A stretch of DNA of 12,872 bases from DATDCV01 sp036524155 (GTDB lineage Bacteria > Verrucomicrobiota > Verrucomicrobiia > Limisphaerales > UBA8199): NCBI GenBank assembly GCA_036524155.1, contig DATDCV010000297.1, positions 1 through 12,872 on the forward strand, given 5' to 3'. The notes below the pieces were generated by a model. It worked only from the letters and a program-made list of their open reading frames with translations, had not been told where the DNA came from and searched no databases. A program made the translations under genes and the position numbers. Positions 7,036 to 12,872 of the stretch are shown in pieces. The first letter of the stretch is position 1, and each line of letters begins with the position of its first letter.

Positions 7036-10000
7036 TCACTGCTCACCCGCCCTGGCTCCCAAAGCCGCCGTTTTCGCCGCCGCGCGCTCTCGTGACCCAT
7101 CCAACAACCGTAAACCACCGGCCGTCTTGGCTACGAGCCAATTGCCGTCGGGAGAGAAAAGAAAATCGCTGATCGGATCCGCCAGTCGTTGAATCGAAAG
7201 GAGTTCCTGCTGAGTGCGGAGATCCCAAAAGCGAAGGGTGCTGTCGCTGCTTGCGGACGCAAGGGCCTCGCCATCGGGAGAGAAGGCAAGCCTGTTCACG
7301 CCTTGCGTATGTCCTTTGCAGACGCCGAGGAGCTTTCCGCTCCGCGTGTCCCACAGTCGAATGGCGTTTTCGATCTCCGTGAAGGGGTTGGACGCCACGG
7401 CGAGAATGTTGCCGTCATCTGAAAGTGCCGTCGGAGTCATGAAGCCCAGATCGGCTTCCACCGCGAACTCCGTTTTAAGGGACCGGGATTTTGGATTCCA
7501 TACTTTGATGGATTTGTCGAGAAGCGTAACCAGGACATTGCCGTTTCGAGCGAACAGCGCGCGATTGCCCTCGATTCGTGTCGGTGCCTCCGAAGGGTCC
7601 TGGAGGTTCCACCACAGCACGGAATCCCCTCTCGCTCCCGCCAGGACTGATGCTCCGTCTGGAGAGATTGCCGTCCAGGACGTGCGCAAGTCCAGGCTCT
7701 CTATGTCCACCGACTTCCTGGATTGGAGGTCCCAAACGCGCAGCCCGCCTTTGGGCAAGGGATCCACCAACACGCGGAAATCGTCGCTGATGGCGCCCGC
7801 CCAAAGGCCCCATTGGCTTTTGCTTAGTTGAAGCTGGTCGTTGGGTTCCCCGGTTTTGAGGTTCAGCAGCACGAATCTGGACTGTTCATCGATTGTTGCC
7901 AGCAGCCGCCCGTCTGTGGAGAATTTGATCGGTGTCCACTTGCCTTCGTAGAGTTTCTCCTTTGGGGCGGCATTCGTTGGCCACAGAGGAACCGTTCCGT
8001 CTTTGGCGCCGCTGATAATGCCCTGACCATCCGTGGTGAAAGCCACCGCCCAGACCTCCGAAGGATTTCCGTGCAGCCTTTCAACACACTCCAGGGTGGC
8101 GACGTCCCATAACCGGATCGAGTGATCCCAGCTTCCAGACGCGAGAAGCTGTCCGCGGGGATCGAACGCAACACTGGCGATCATGCCGGAGTGTTCAGGC
8201 GTGTTGGGACGCTGGGGCGCGCTGGCCACCTTCTCGCCCGTCGCGCAGGCCCACATCTCGAGCACGAAAATGCTGCCATCCCGCGGCGTATTCCGGGCGG
8301 CGACGATCGAATGTCCATCCGCAGAAAACGCCAAAACACTCATCCCCCGCGTCCAGGGCGTGAACATTCCGTCCGAATGTTCGAGAGTTCGCAGGGCTTT
8401 CCTTGCCTCCAAGTCCCAGAGAACAATCCCGTTGGTGGAGTCCACCGCGATCACATTACCGACCGGGCTGAAAGCAAACGGGGGCATACTCTTGGGGATT
8501 TCGGCCGCGAGCTTCCCGTCGGCACTGTCATAAACATGCACTCCTGCGAGTGAAGTCGCCGCCAGCCGTTGTCCGTCGGCTGAGAATGCGACCGGAGCCA
8601 TGTGCTCGGGAACAGAATACGCCTCAGACCAGTCAGCAGTTCGCCAGACCCGGACAGTGCCCTTGCTGGCCGTTACCAGCAAACCGGAACTCGACAGCGC
8701 AACTGAAGAACCCGATTTAGCCAGCGTTTTCACCAGGCTGCCGGTTTTCGCGTCGTAGATTCGGACCGAGTCCTGCAGGCCGACCGCCAGGAATTCCGGC
8801 GAGTTCGCCAGTGAAAGCACACTGGATGCCTCCTGTGTGAACAGCTTGTGGTCATCCCCCTGCGCGGCATGCCATAAGTACCGCCACTCGAACCGTTGGG
8901 AACCGATGTTGCGGTGTTTGACCAGGAGCTCCGTCACTCGGGCCAGATTTCCGGCGAGGATTGAGTGGTGGGCGAGATTGATGTCGGCAATATACTCGTT
9001 CAGCTCGGCTCTCTGCTGGTTTTCCAACGCGCGTTCCCGCTCCCGTTCCGCGTTACGGCGAAGCACCTCCTCGTTTTTCCGGCGTTGTTCCGAAACACGC
9101 TCTGCCCTCGTGGCGCGCAATGCCTGCCAAAGGCTGATGGTGCTACCGGCTACGACCGTAACGAGAATGGCAGCCGCAGCGGCAAAAGCGACACGATGTC
9201 GCCGCAATGCTTTACGCAGGCGATACGTCGTACTCTGCGGGCGAGCCAAAACCGGTTCCTGGTCCAAATAACGTTGGAGGTCGGCCGCAAGTTCCCTCGC
9301 TGTCTCGTATCGACGGGTGCGATCTTTCTCCAGGCACTTCATTACGATCCAATCCAGGTCCCGATCCACCAGCATTGTCACGGGAGTAGCCGAATTGCCC
9401 GCGACGGCACGGCGTACCCGGGTTGACGGCCTGGGCGGCTCGACCTCTTTGATCATTCGCCGCATCCCGTCCAGGCCGGATTGAGTGAGTTCCTTCGCAT
9501 CGAAGGGCGTCACGCCGGTCAGCAGTTCATAGAGCAAAACACCCAGCGAGTAGATGTCGCTCCTGGTGTCCACGTCCGCTCCGGTCATCTCGGCTTGCTC
9601 GGGGCTGGTGTAGGCGGGCGTCCCGATGAACGCATGAAAGTTGGTCAGAACGGTTTTCTCGGTGAGTGGTTCTTCAATTGCTTTGGCGACACCAAAATCG
9701 ATCACCTTCGGTACCGGCTTCCCATCCTGGACGGTGACCAATACGTTCGAGGGCTTTAAGTCACGATGAATAACACCCTTTTGGTGGGCGTGCTGGAGGG
9801 CGTGGCAAAGTTGAATGAAAAGAACAAGGCGATCGCGAAGCGAGAGCTGGTTTGCCTGGCAGTAATCGGTAATCCGAACTCCGCGAACCAGCTCCATTAC
9901 GAAATAAGGACGGCCGGTTACAGTTGCCCCACCGTCGAACACGCGGGCAATATTCGGATGATCCATCAGCGCGAGCGCCTGGCGTTCGGCTTCGAACCGG

Positions 10001-10377
10001 GCAACGATACTCCTGGTGTCCATGCCCAGTTTGATCACCTTGACCGCAATTTGGCGCCGAACGGGCTCGCGTTGCTCAGCCCGATAAACCACGCCAAAGC
10101 CCCCCTCGCCGATCTTCTCCAGAAGTTTGTAACGGCCAATGCAATCGCCAGGCTGCTCCTCCTGAGGCGTCAGCTTGCCTGCAGCCGCCATGGATTCGCG
10201 CAGAACGCCAGCCGCACCCTGCTCGAGAAAGGTGTCTGGTTGATGGTTCGCAAGCAAAGCCTCAACGGCTTTCCTCAGCCCGGGATCGCCAGCGGTGGCC
10301 CGCTCAAGAAAAGCCGCGCGCGCCTCAGGTGAAGGCTGCTCCAGAGCTTCGTCAAAGATTTCGCGCTCGCGGGTCAT
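7036..10377 (-). CDS. Membrane Ser/Thr protein kinase with C-terminal WD40 double propeller
   Basis: The product has 1113 residues. Residues 1-60 are a helical N-terminal segment typical of this planctomycete/verrucomicrobial kinase group. The Hanks-type kinase domain spans about 83-375 and looks intact: Gly-rich loop GEGGFGVV at 90-97, Lys113 (AVKVIK), HRDLKPSN at 204-211 with catalytic Asp206, DFG at 227-229, and TSPEQ at 257-261 in the APE position. A membrane span at about 396-417 and a charged coiled coil at about 420-458 follow. Residues from about 510 to 1095 contain about 14 WD40-like units (for example SVAFDPRGQLLASGSWD and RLAFSPDGEALASASSD), enough for two seven-bladed propellers, probably periplasmic and sensory or scaffolding. 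The ATG at 10377 has no Shine-Dalgarno sequence. It follows the sigma factor and the inserted cassette on the same strand. Targets are unknown; the co-encoded sigma factor is the obvious candidate. Confidence 0.95.
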   Translation of the reverse strand: MTREREIFDEALEQPSPEARAAFLERATAGDPGLRKAVEALLANHQPDTFLEQGAAGVLRESMAAAGKLTPQEEQPGDCIGRYKLLEKIGEGGFGVVYRAEQREPVRRQIAVKVIKLGMDTRSIVARFEAERQALALMDHPNIARVFDGGATVTGRPYFVMELVRGVRITDYCQANQLSLRDRLVLFIQLCHALQHAHQKGVIHRDLKPSNVLVTVQDGKPVPKVIDFGVAKAIEEPLTEKTVLTNFHAFIGTPAYTSPEQAEMTGADVDTRSDIYSLGVLLYELLTGVTPFDAKELTQSGLDGMRRMIKEVEPPRPSTRVRRAVAGNSATPVTMLVDRDLDWIVMKCLEKDRTRRYETARELAADLQRYLDQEPVLARPQSTTYRLRKALRRHRVAFAAAAAILVTVVAGSTISLWQALRATRAERVSEQRRKNEEVLRRNAERERERALENQQRAELNEYIADINLAHHSILAGNLARVTELLVKHRNIGSQRFEWRYLWHAAQGDDHKLFTQEASSVLSLANSPEFLAVGLQDSVRIYDAKTGSLVKTLAKSGSSVALSSSGLLVTASKGTVRVWRTADWSEAYSVPEHMAPVAFSADGQRLAATSLAGVHVYDSADGKLAAEIPKSMPPFAFSPVGNVIAVDSTNGIVLWDLEARKALRTLEHSDGMFTPWTRGMSVLAFSADGHSIVAARNTPRDGSIFVLEMWACATGEKVASAPQRPNTPEHSGMIASVAFDPRGQLLASGSWDHSIRLWDVATLECVERLHGNPSEVWAVAFTTDGQGIISGAKDGTVPLWPTNAAPKEKLYEGKWTPIKFSTDGRLLATIDEQSRFVLLNLKTGEPNDQLQLSKSQWGLWAGAISDDFRVLVDPLPKGGLRVWDLQSRKSVDIESLDLRTSWTAISPDGASVLAGARGDSVLWWNLQDPSEAPTRIEGNRALFARNGNVLVTLLDKSIKVWNPKSRSLKTEFAVEADLGFMTPTALSDDGNILAVASNPFTEIENAIRLWDTRSGKLLGVCKGHTQGVNRLAFSPDGEALASASSDSTLRFWDLRTQQELLSIQRLADPISDFLFSPDGNWLVAKTAGGLRLLDGSRERAAAKTAALGARAGEQ

Positions 10378-10402
10378 TTGACCGTATTCAAATATCCGGC
10401 TG

Positions 10403-10446
10403 GCATGACAAGCGGAGGATCAAACCAAAACCCGCCAGCTACTTGC
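10403..10446. repeat. 44-bp perfect direct repeat, copy A (kinase side)
   Basis: These 44 bases are identical to 11106-11149, with a spacing of 703 bases. The match extends leftward through CCGGCTG (from 10396) if one G is skipped. A 6-base inverted repeat, GCTGGC at 10399-10404 and GCCAGC at 10434-10439, brackets this copy; the other copy has only an imperfect version. This copy lies between the DUF5615 stop and the kinase start. Confidence 0.97.
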
Positions 10447-10464
10447 ATCGCCGATGAACCGGAT

Positions 10465-10818
10465 TCAAACGTGAATGGTAATCGCTGTGGTGCTCAACTC
10501 GACAAAGTCATGGTTCGCGAGAGCCTTTTCCAACGCCGGCAGGTTCGCGGTCATGAGGCGGGACAATGCTTCGTTGGAGATGTTGCCGGTGGAAATCAGA
10601 AGCAGCTTCGGGGGAGCCCCGCTCAGGAGAAACGAGGTCACAAAATCATTGTCTTTGGTCACGACTACCCGCCCTTCTCGAACGGCCAGCGCCACAATAT
10701 CCGCATCCGGAGTCCTGTTCCCCGCTGGGCAGTCCAGAGTATGCACGACGTCGTGTCCAGAGGCGCTGAGTTGCAGCGCGAGACGCCGCGGCAACTGGGC
10801 GTCCACCATGAATTTCAT
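10465..10818 (-). CDS. DUF5615 PIN-like protein, putative toxin
   Basis: The product has 117 residues. It matches the DUF5615 family of small PIN-like proteins in size and motifs: FMVDAQLP at 3-10 with Asp6, the TPDADIVALA region with Asp38 and Asp40, and VVTKDNDF at 52-59 with Asp56 and Asp58. These acidic residues are where PIN-domain nucleases bind a divalent metal, so a ribonuclease role is likely from family knowledge, although activity is not shown by sequence alone. Its ATG overlaps the TGA of the DUF433 gene (ATGA), the usual coupling of antitoxin before toxin. An 18-base gap separates its stop from repeat copy A. The pair is inserted between an ECF sigma factor and its kinase, a place with no obvious link to such a module. 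Confidence 0.88.
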   Translation of the reverse strand: MKFMVDAQLPRRLALQLSASGHDVVHTLDCPAGNRTPDADIVALAVREGRVVVTKDNDFVTSFLLSGAPPKLLLISTGNISNEALSRLMTANLPALEKALANHDFVELSTTAITIHV

Positions 10819-11054
10819 GCGGCCAACGGCTCGATGCGTTTAACGCGGCTCAAATGGGCTCCGTAGGCGCAGGCAGCGCGCAAGTCATCCGCTTCCAGGT
10901 CGGGATAATCAGCGAGGATCTGTTGCGGGGTCATGTCGCCGCTCAACAGTTCCAGCAGGAACTCTACCGGGTAGCGCAACCCGCGGATGCACGGCTTTCC
11001 ATGGCAGACGTTTGGATCCACCGTGATTCGCGACAGCAACTGCTCAACCGACAT
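10815..11054 (-). CDS. DUF433 small DNA-binding-like protein, putative antitoxin
   Basis: The product has 79 residues, the usual length for DUF433. It carries the family core: ITVDPNVCHGKPCIRGLRYP at 10-29, then a helical part with LLSGDMTPQQILADYPDLEA (36-55), a helix-turn-helix-like region. DUF433 proteins are often encoded directly before DUF5615 PIN-like proteins and the pair is predicted to be a type II toxin-antitoxin system, with this partner as the antitoxin and possible autorepressor. The stop codon overlaps the DUF5615 start by four bases. No Shine-Dalgarno sequence precedes the ATG at 11054; an extended -10 box lies only 8 bases upstream, so the message may be leaderless. Confidence 0.88.
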   Translation of the reverse strand: MSVEQLLSRITVDPNVCHGKPCIRGLRYPVEFLLELLSGDMTPQQILADYPDLEADDLRAACAYGAHLSRVKRIEPLAA

Positions 11055-11062
11055 ATCAAGAG

Positions 11063-11071
11063 AATATACCA
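11063..11071 (-). promoter_or_regulatory. Possible extended -10 promoter of the DUF433/DUF5615 pair
   Basis: On the minus strand TGG directly precedes TATATT (11068-11063), an extended -10 pattern with a 5/6 match to TATAAT. No good -35 is seen at 16-18 bases. The box ends 8 bases before the DUF433 ATG, so a transcript would start at or next to the start codon. The short inverted repeat ATAT-N7-ATAT overlapping it could be an operator but is too small to claim. Confidence 0.4.
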
Positions 11072-11105
11072 GCCATTACTCCTAGCAAGCGCGTGTTTCC
11101 CGGCT

Positions 11106-11149
11106 GCATGACAAGCGGAGGATCAAACCAAAACCCGCCAGCTACTTGC
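11106..11149. repeat. 44-bp perfect direct repeat, copy B (sigma factor side)
   Basis: This copy is identical to 10403-10446. It ends one base from the sigma factor stop codon at 11151-11153, and the next base differs from copy A (C here, A there). On the other side the match continues through CCGGCTG with a single-base gap. It contains no gene. Confidence 0.97.
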
Positions 11150-11150
11150 C

Positions 11151-11717
11151 TTAAGTGATTGATTGTCTTCTCCCAATTTGCCGCCTTAGCCAGGCTCTCG
11201 CGAAAGTCCAGGTGCGCTCGGCGCTTCGTAAGGACATCCCCATCGTTGCTGCCGCTTCACCCATGCTCATCCCAACAAAATAGCGGTATTTGACCAGGCT
11301 CGCAGCAACGGGGTCCTCCTTCTTCAGCAGCTCTAGGGCTTCGTCCACGGCGAGCATTTCTTCGTCCGGCAAAGCTTGTGCCAGGCGATCTTCCTGCAGT
11401 TCTTGGTGGGCAGCACCGCTGCCGCGCTTTATTGCGTGCTTCCTGCGCGCCGAGTCAACGAGAATGCGTCGCATGGCTTCTGCCGCCGCGGAAAAAAAGT
11501 GAGCCCGGTTTTCGAACGGGGCATTGCCGTCTCCCACCAGCTTCATCCAGGCTTCATGGACCAAGGCTGTCGGTTGCAGCGTGTTTCCAGGCGCCTCACT
11601 AGCCATTTTCTGGGCCGCAATCCGTTTTAGCTCCGTATAGACGAGCGAAAGCAACTGCTCGGCACCCCGTTGGTTGCCGCCACTGATCTCGCGCAGGATC
11701 TGTGTGATTTCGGACAT
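11151..11717 (-). CDS. ECF-type RNA polymerase sigma factor, TIGR02999-like
   Basis: The product has 188 residues from the ATG at 11717. It redirects RNA polymerase to a specific promoter set. Region 2 covers about 14-100, with LQPTALVHEAWMKLVG (47-62) and NRAHFFSAAAEAMRRILVDS (70-89), both hallmarks of the TIGR02999 group common in Verrucomicrobiota and Planctomycetota. Region 4 spans about 122-185, with KYRYFVGMSMGEAAATMGMS (143-162) followed by the recognition helix around RSAERTWTFARAWLRRQ (164-180). The reading frame stays open upstream to 11807, but MSEITQILREI is the normal family start and a good promoter lies directly before it, so the longer start is rejected. No anti-sigma gene is seen; in this group control is thought to involve a linked Ser/Thr kinase, which here follows after the inserted cassette. 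Confidence 0.93.
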   Translation of the reverse strand: MSEITQILREISGGNQRGAEQLLSLVYTELKRIAAQKMASEAPGNTLQPTALVHEAWMKLVGDGNAPFENRAHFFSAAAEAMRRILVDSARRKHAIKRGSGAAHQELQEDRLAQALPDEEMLAVDEALELLKKEDPVAASLVKYRYFVGMSMGEAAATMGMSLRSAERTWTFARAWLRRQIGRRQSIT

Positions 11718-11733
11718 GCCTAAACTGGCAGCA

Positions 11734-11762
11734 ATTGTAGCAGCCGATGTAACTCGGCTCAA
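11734..11762 (-). promoter_or_regulatory. Sigma-70-type promoter of the sigma factor/kinase operon
   Basis: On the minus strand TTGAGC (11762-11757) and TACAAT (11739-11734) are separated by exactly 17 bases, a 4/6 and 5/6 match to the consensus. The -10 ends 16 bases before the ATG at 11717, giving a very short leader. An A/T-rich patch just upstream (about 11760-11769) may help as an UP-like element. Confidence 0.6.
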
Positions 11763-11875
11763 ATTTTTTGCCTGGCGGGTTACCGCGCCGCCCTGACCGC
11801 ACTCCACCGAAGTTGGGCATCACCAGCGCTCATCCCCGTGACAGGCGGGCGTCTTCCAGAACGAGAACGCGCGTA

Positions 11876-12872
11876 TTACCGCACTCCGACCCGATAGAAG
11901 AGCGAACCCAGGCCGACCGCGTTGGTGTCGGTGTATGCGGTCGTGCCGGGCCGGCCGGTGATGTTGTCCTGGATGACGGAGAAGCCGGCCGCCACACCCA
12001 AATTCGTGCTCCTTTCCAGAACATAAGCGATGCCGGCAGCGCTCTGCCAGGTCACCGTCCACCCGTTAGTCGCCGGCGCCACACTCAACATCCGCAACCC
12101 TGATGTGGGGTCCAACGGCGAGGTGCCCGCAAGCCACTCCTGGTAATTGCTCATCCCATCGCGGTCCGGATCGGCAAAGTCGGCCGAACCGTCGATGGGC
12201 AGTCCGTATTGCTGGAGCCAGGCGTAAGAAATCAGCGAGCCGCTCCCCTGGAACTCGTAAGCGCCGATATCGACGGTGCCGCTGACGACGCGCGGCTGAC
12301 CACCCAGATCAAGAGAATTAATGAAGTATGAATTAGTGAGGTAAGCGTTGTTCCCGGCGTTGATACAAGGCGAGTTGGATCGCAGGCGCAGGTTACCCCA
12401 GCCATTCGTCACCACAAACCACGGCGCGGCTGCGATGTTGCCTGCGCCGTTGGTTGGCATCGGCGCGGTGCAGGAATAGTTGAAGGTAGAGCCATAGTAG
12501 TTCGGGCCGTTCGGGGCCGAATTGTAGTAGACAATGCAGTTGTTCAGCGTGCCGCCGTTCGCCCCGCCGCCAATGGAGGCCGAATTGCCCGTCAAGGTGC
12601 AGTTGTTCAGAGTTCCGCCAGACACCCCGCCGCCTCCTTCGACGCACGAATTGCCGCTCAAAGTGCAGTTGTTCAGCGTGGCGCCATTCGCCCCGCCGCC
12701 CGCGTAACCTCCCGAATTGTCGGTCAAAGTGCAGTTGTTTAGCATGCCGCCGGATGCCCCGCCGCCAACGTAGCCCCAATTGCCGCTCAAGATGCAATTG
12801 TTCAACGTGGCGCCGGACGCTCCGCCGCCTCCGTTGCCGGCCGAGTTGCCGCTCAGGTTGCAGTTGTTCAGC
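11876..12872 (-). CDS. Secreted beta-helix surface protein with LNNC repeats and a D-rich C-terminal segment, 5' end beyond window edge
   Basis: The last 331 residues are visible; the start lies beyond base 12872. Residues 1 to about 125 are tandem 21-22-residue units beginning LNNC and ending in a GGG-x-x-G stretch, which fits rungs of a right-handed parallel beta-helix of the polymorphic outer membrane protein / choice-of-anchor Q type. A non-repeat cap follows, with NSPCINAGN and DIGAYEFQG, both standard closing motifs of that family. Next comes DPDRDGMSNYQEWLAGTSP, a calcium-binding-like Asp-rich segment frequent in verrucomicrobial exported proteins, then a final domain of about 90 residues containing YVLERSTNLG and ending FYRVGVR. 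The role is probably adhesion or cell-surface display, but no enzyme motif is visible. It ends 158 bases before the sigma factor start, in the same direction; that gap holds only the promoter. Confidence 0.88.
   Translation of the reverse strand, partial: LNNCNLSGNSAGNGGGGASGATLNNCILSGNWGYVGGGASGGMLNNCTLTDNSGGYAGGGANGATLNNCTLSGNSCVEGGGGVSGGTLNNCTLTGNSASIGGGANGGTLNNCIVYYNSAPNGPNYYGSTFNYSCTAPMPTNGAGNIAAAPWFVVTNGWGNLRLRSNSPCINAGNNAYLTNSYFINSLDLGGQPRVVSGTVDIGAYEFQGSGSLISYAWLQQYGLPIDGSADFADPDRDGMSNYQEWLAGTSPLDPTSGLRMLSVAPATNGWTVTWQSAAGIAYVLERSTNLGVAAGFSVIQDNITGRPGTTAYTDTNAVGLGSLFYRVGVR
12536..12872 (-). repeat. Tandem 63/66-bp repeats encoding LNNC beta-helix rungs
   Basis: Six units start at 12536, 12599, 12665, 12731, 12794 and 12860 (low-coordinate edge of the GCAGTTGTTCAG-like block), giving spacings of 63, 66, 66, 63 and 66 bases. 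All are multiples of three and keep the frame. The array continues beyond the window edge. Units are similar but not identical, so they are not a very recent expansion. Confidence 0.92.

Noticed and set aside
10403..11149. Repeats read as a CRISPR array or as ends of an insertion sequence
   Set aside because: There are only two copies, in direct orientation, 703 bases apart, with ordinary genes between them and no transposase or terminal inverted repeats.
11770..11795. GGCGG...CCGCC hairpin before the sigma factor as a terminator of the beta-helix gene
   Set aside because: It is followed by an A run on the transcribed strand instead of a T run.
11718..11807. Longer N-terminus of the sigma factor starting at 11807
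   Set aside because: The extra 30 residues do not fit the family start, and the promoter at 11734-11762 lies inside that extension.

Overview
The window reads as chromosomal DNA from a GC-rich member of the Verrucomicrobiota, probably Pedosphaera/Limisphaerales-like. This is inferred from gene families, not from a search. The markers are an ECF sigma factor of the TIGR02999 type beside a very large Ser/Thr kinase with WD40 repeats, a surface beta-helix protein ending in a DPDRDG...NYQEWLAGTSP segment, Tat-exported enzymes, and an almost complete lack of Shine-Dalgarno sequences. All eleven genes I can support lie on the minus strand, so transcription runs from high to low coordinates. No RNA gene, CRISPR array, insertion sequence or origin was seen, and once the small genes are counted no gene-free stretch exceeds about 300 bases.

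Layout in the direction of transcription: (1) 12872-11876, the C-terminal part of a secreted beta-helix protein with tandem LNNC repeats. (2) 11717-7036, a signalling block: a promoter, an ECF sigma factor, a DUF433/DUF5615 toxin-antitoxin-like pair, and a 1113-residue kinase with one membrane span and about 14 WD40 repeats. (3) 6927-3298, a tripartite MacA/MacB-like ABC export operon in which adaptor, ATPase and permease are packed 1-2 bases apart. (4) 3208-1853, a small anchored protein of unknown function followed by a type I signal peptidase. (5) 1631-819, a Tat-exported PHP-like metal hydrolase. (6) 671-1, the N-terminal part of an exported alpha/beta hydrolase cut by the window edge.

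The most notable structure is in block 2. The toxin-antitoxin-like pair is bracketed by two perfect 44-base direct repeats, 10403-10446 and 11106-11149. One copy ends a single base from the sigma factor stop codon and the other lies 25 bases before the kinase start. Removing one 703-base unit (cassette plus one repeat) would leave a simple sigma-to-kinase junction of about 70 bases. I infer that a minimal cassette of promoter plus two genes was inserted into a sigma/kinase operon and duplicated the spacer. Other points of interest are a Gly-rich and helical insertion in the adaptor whose DNA contains a textbook G-quadruplex motif, a signal peptidase with a degenerate last conserved box, and an Asn-Asn-Cys ladder in the beta-helix protein.

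How the genes work together is inference. The kinase and sigma factor probably form one envelope-linked regulatory unit, and the export operon just downstream is a plausible but unproven target. The signal peptidase would process exported proteins such as the hydrolase at the left edge.
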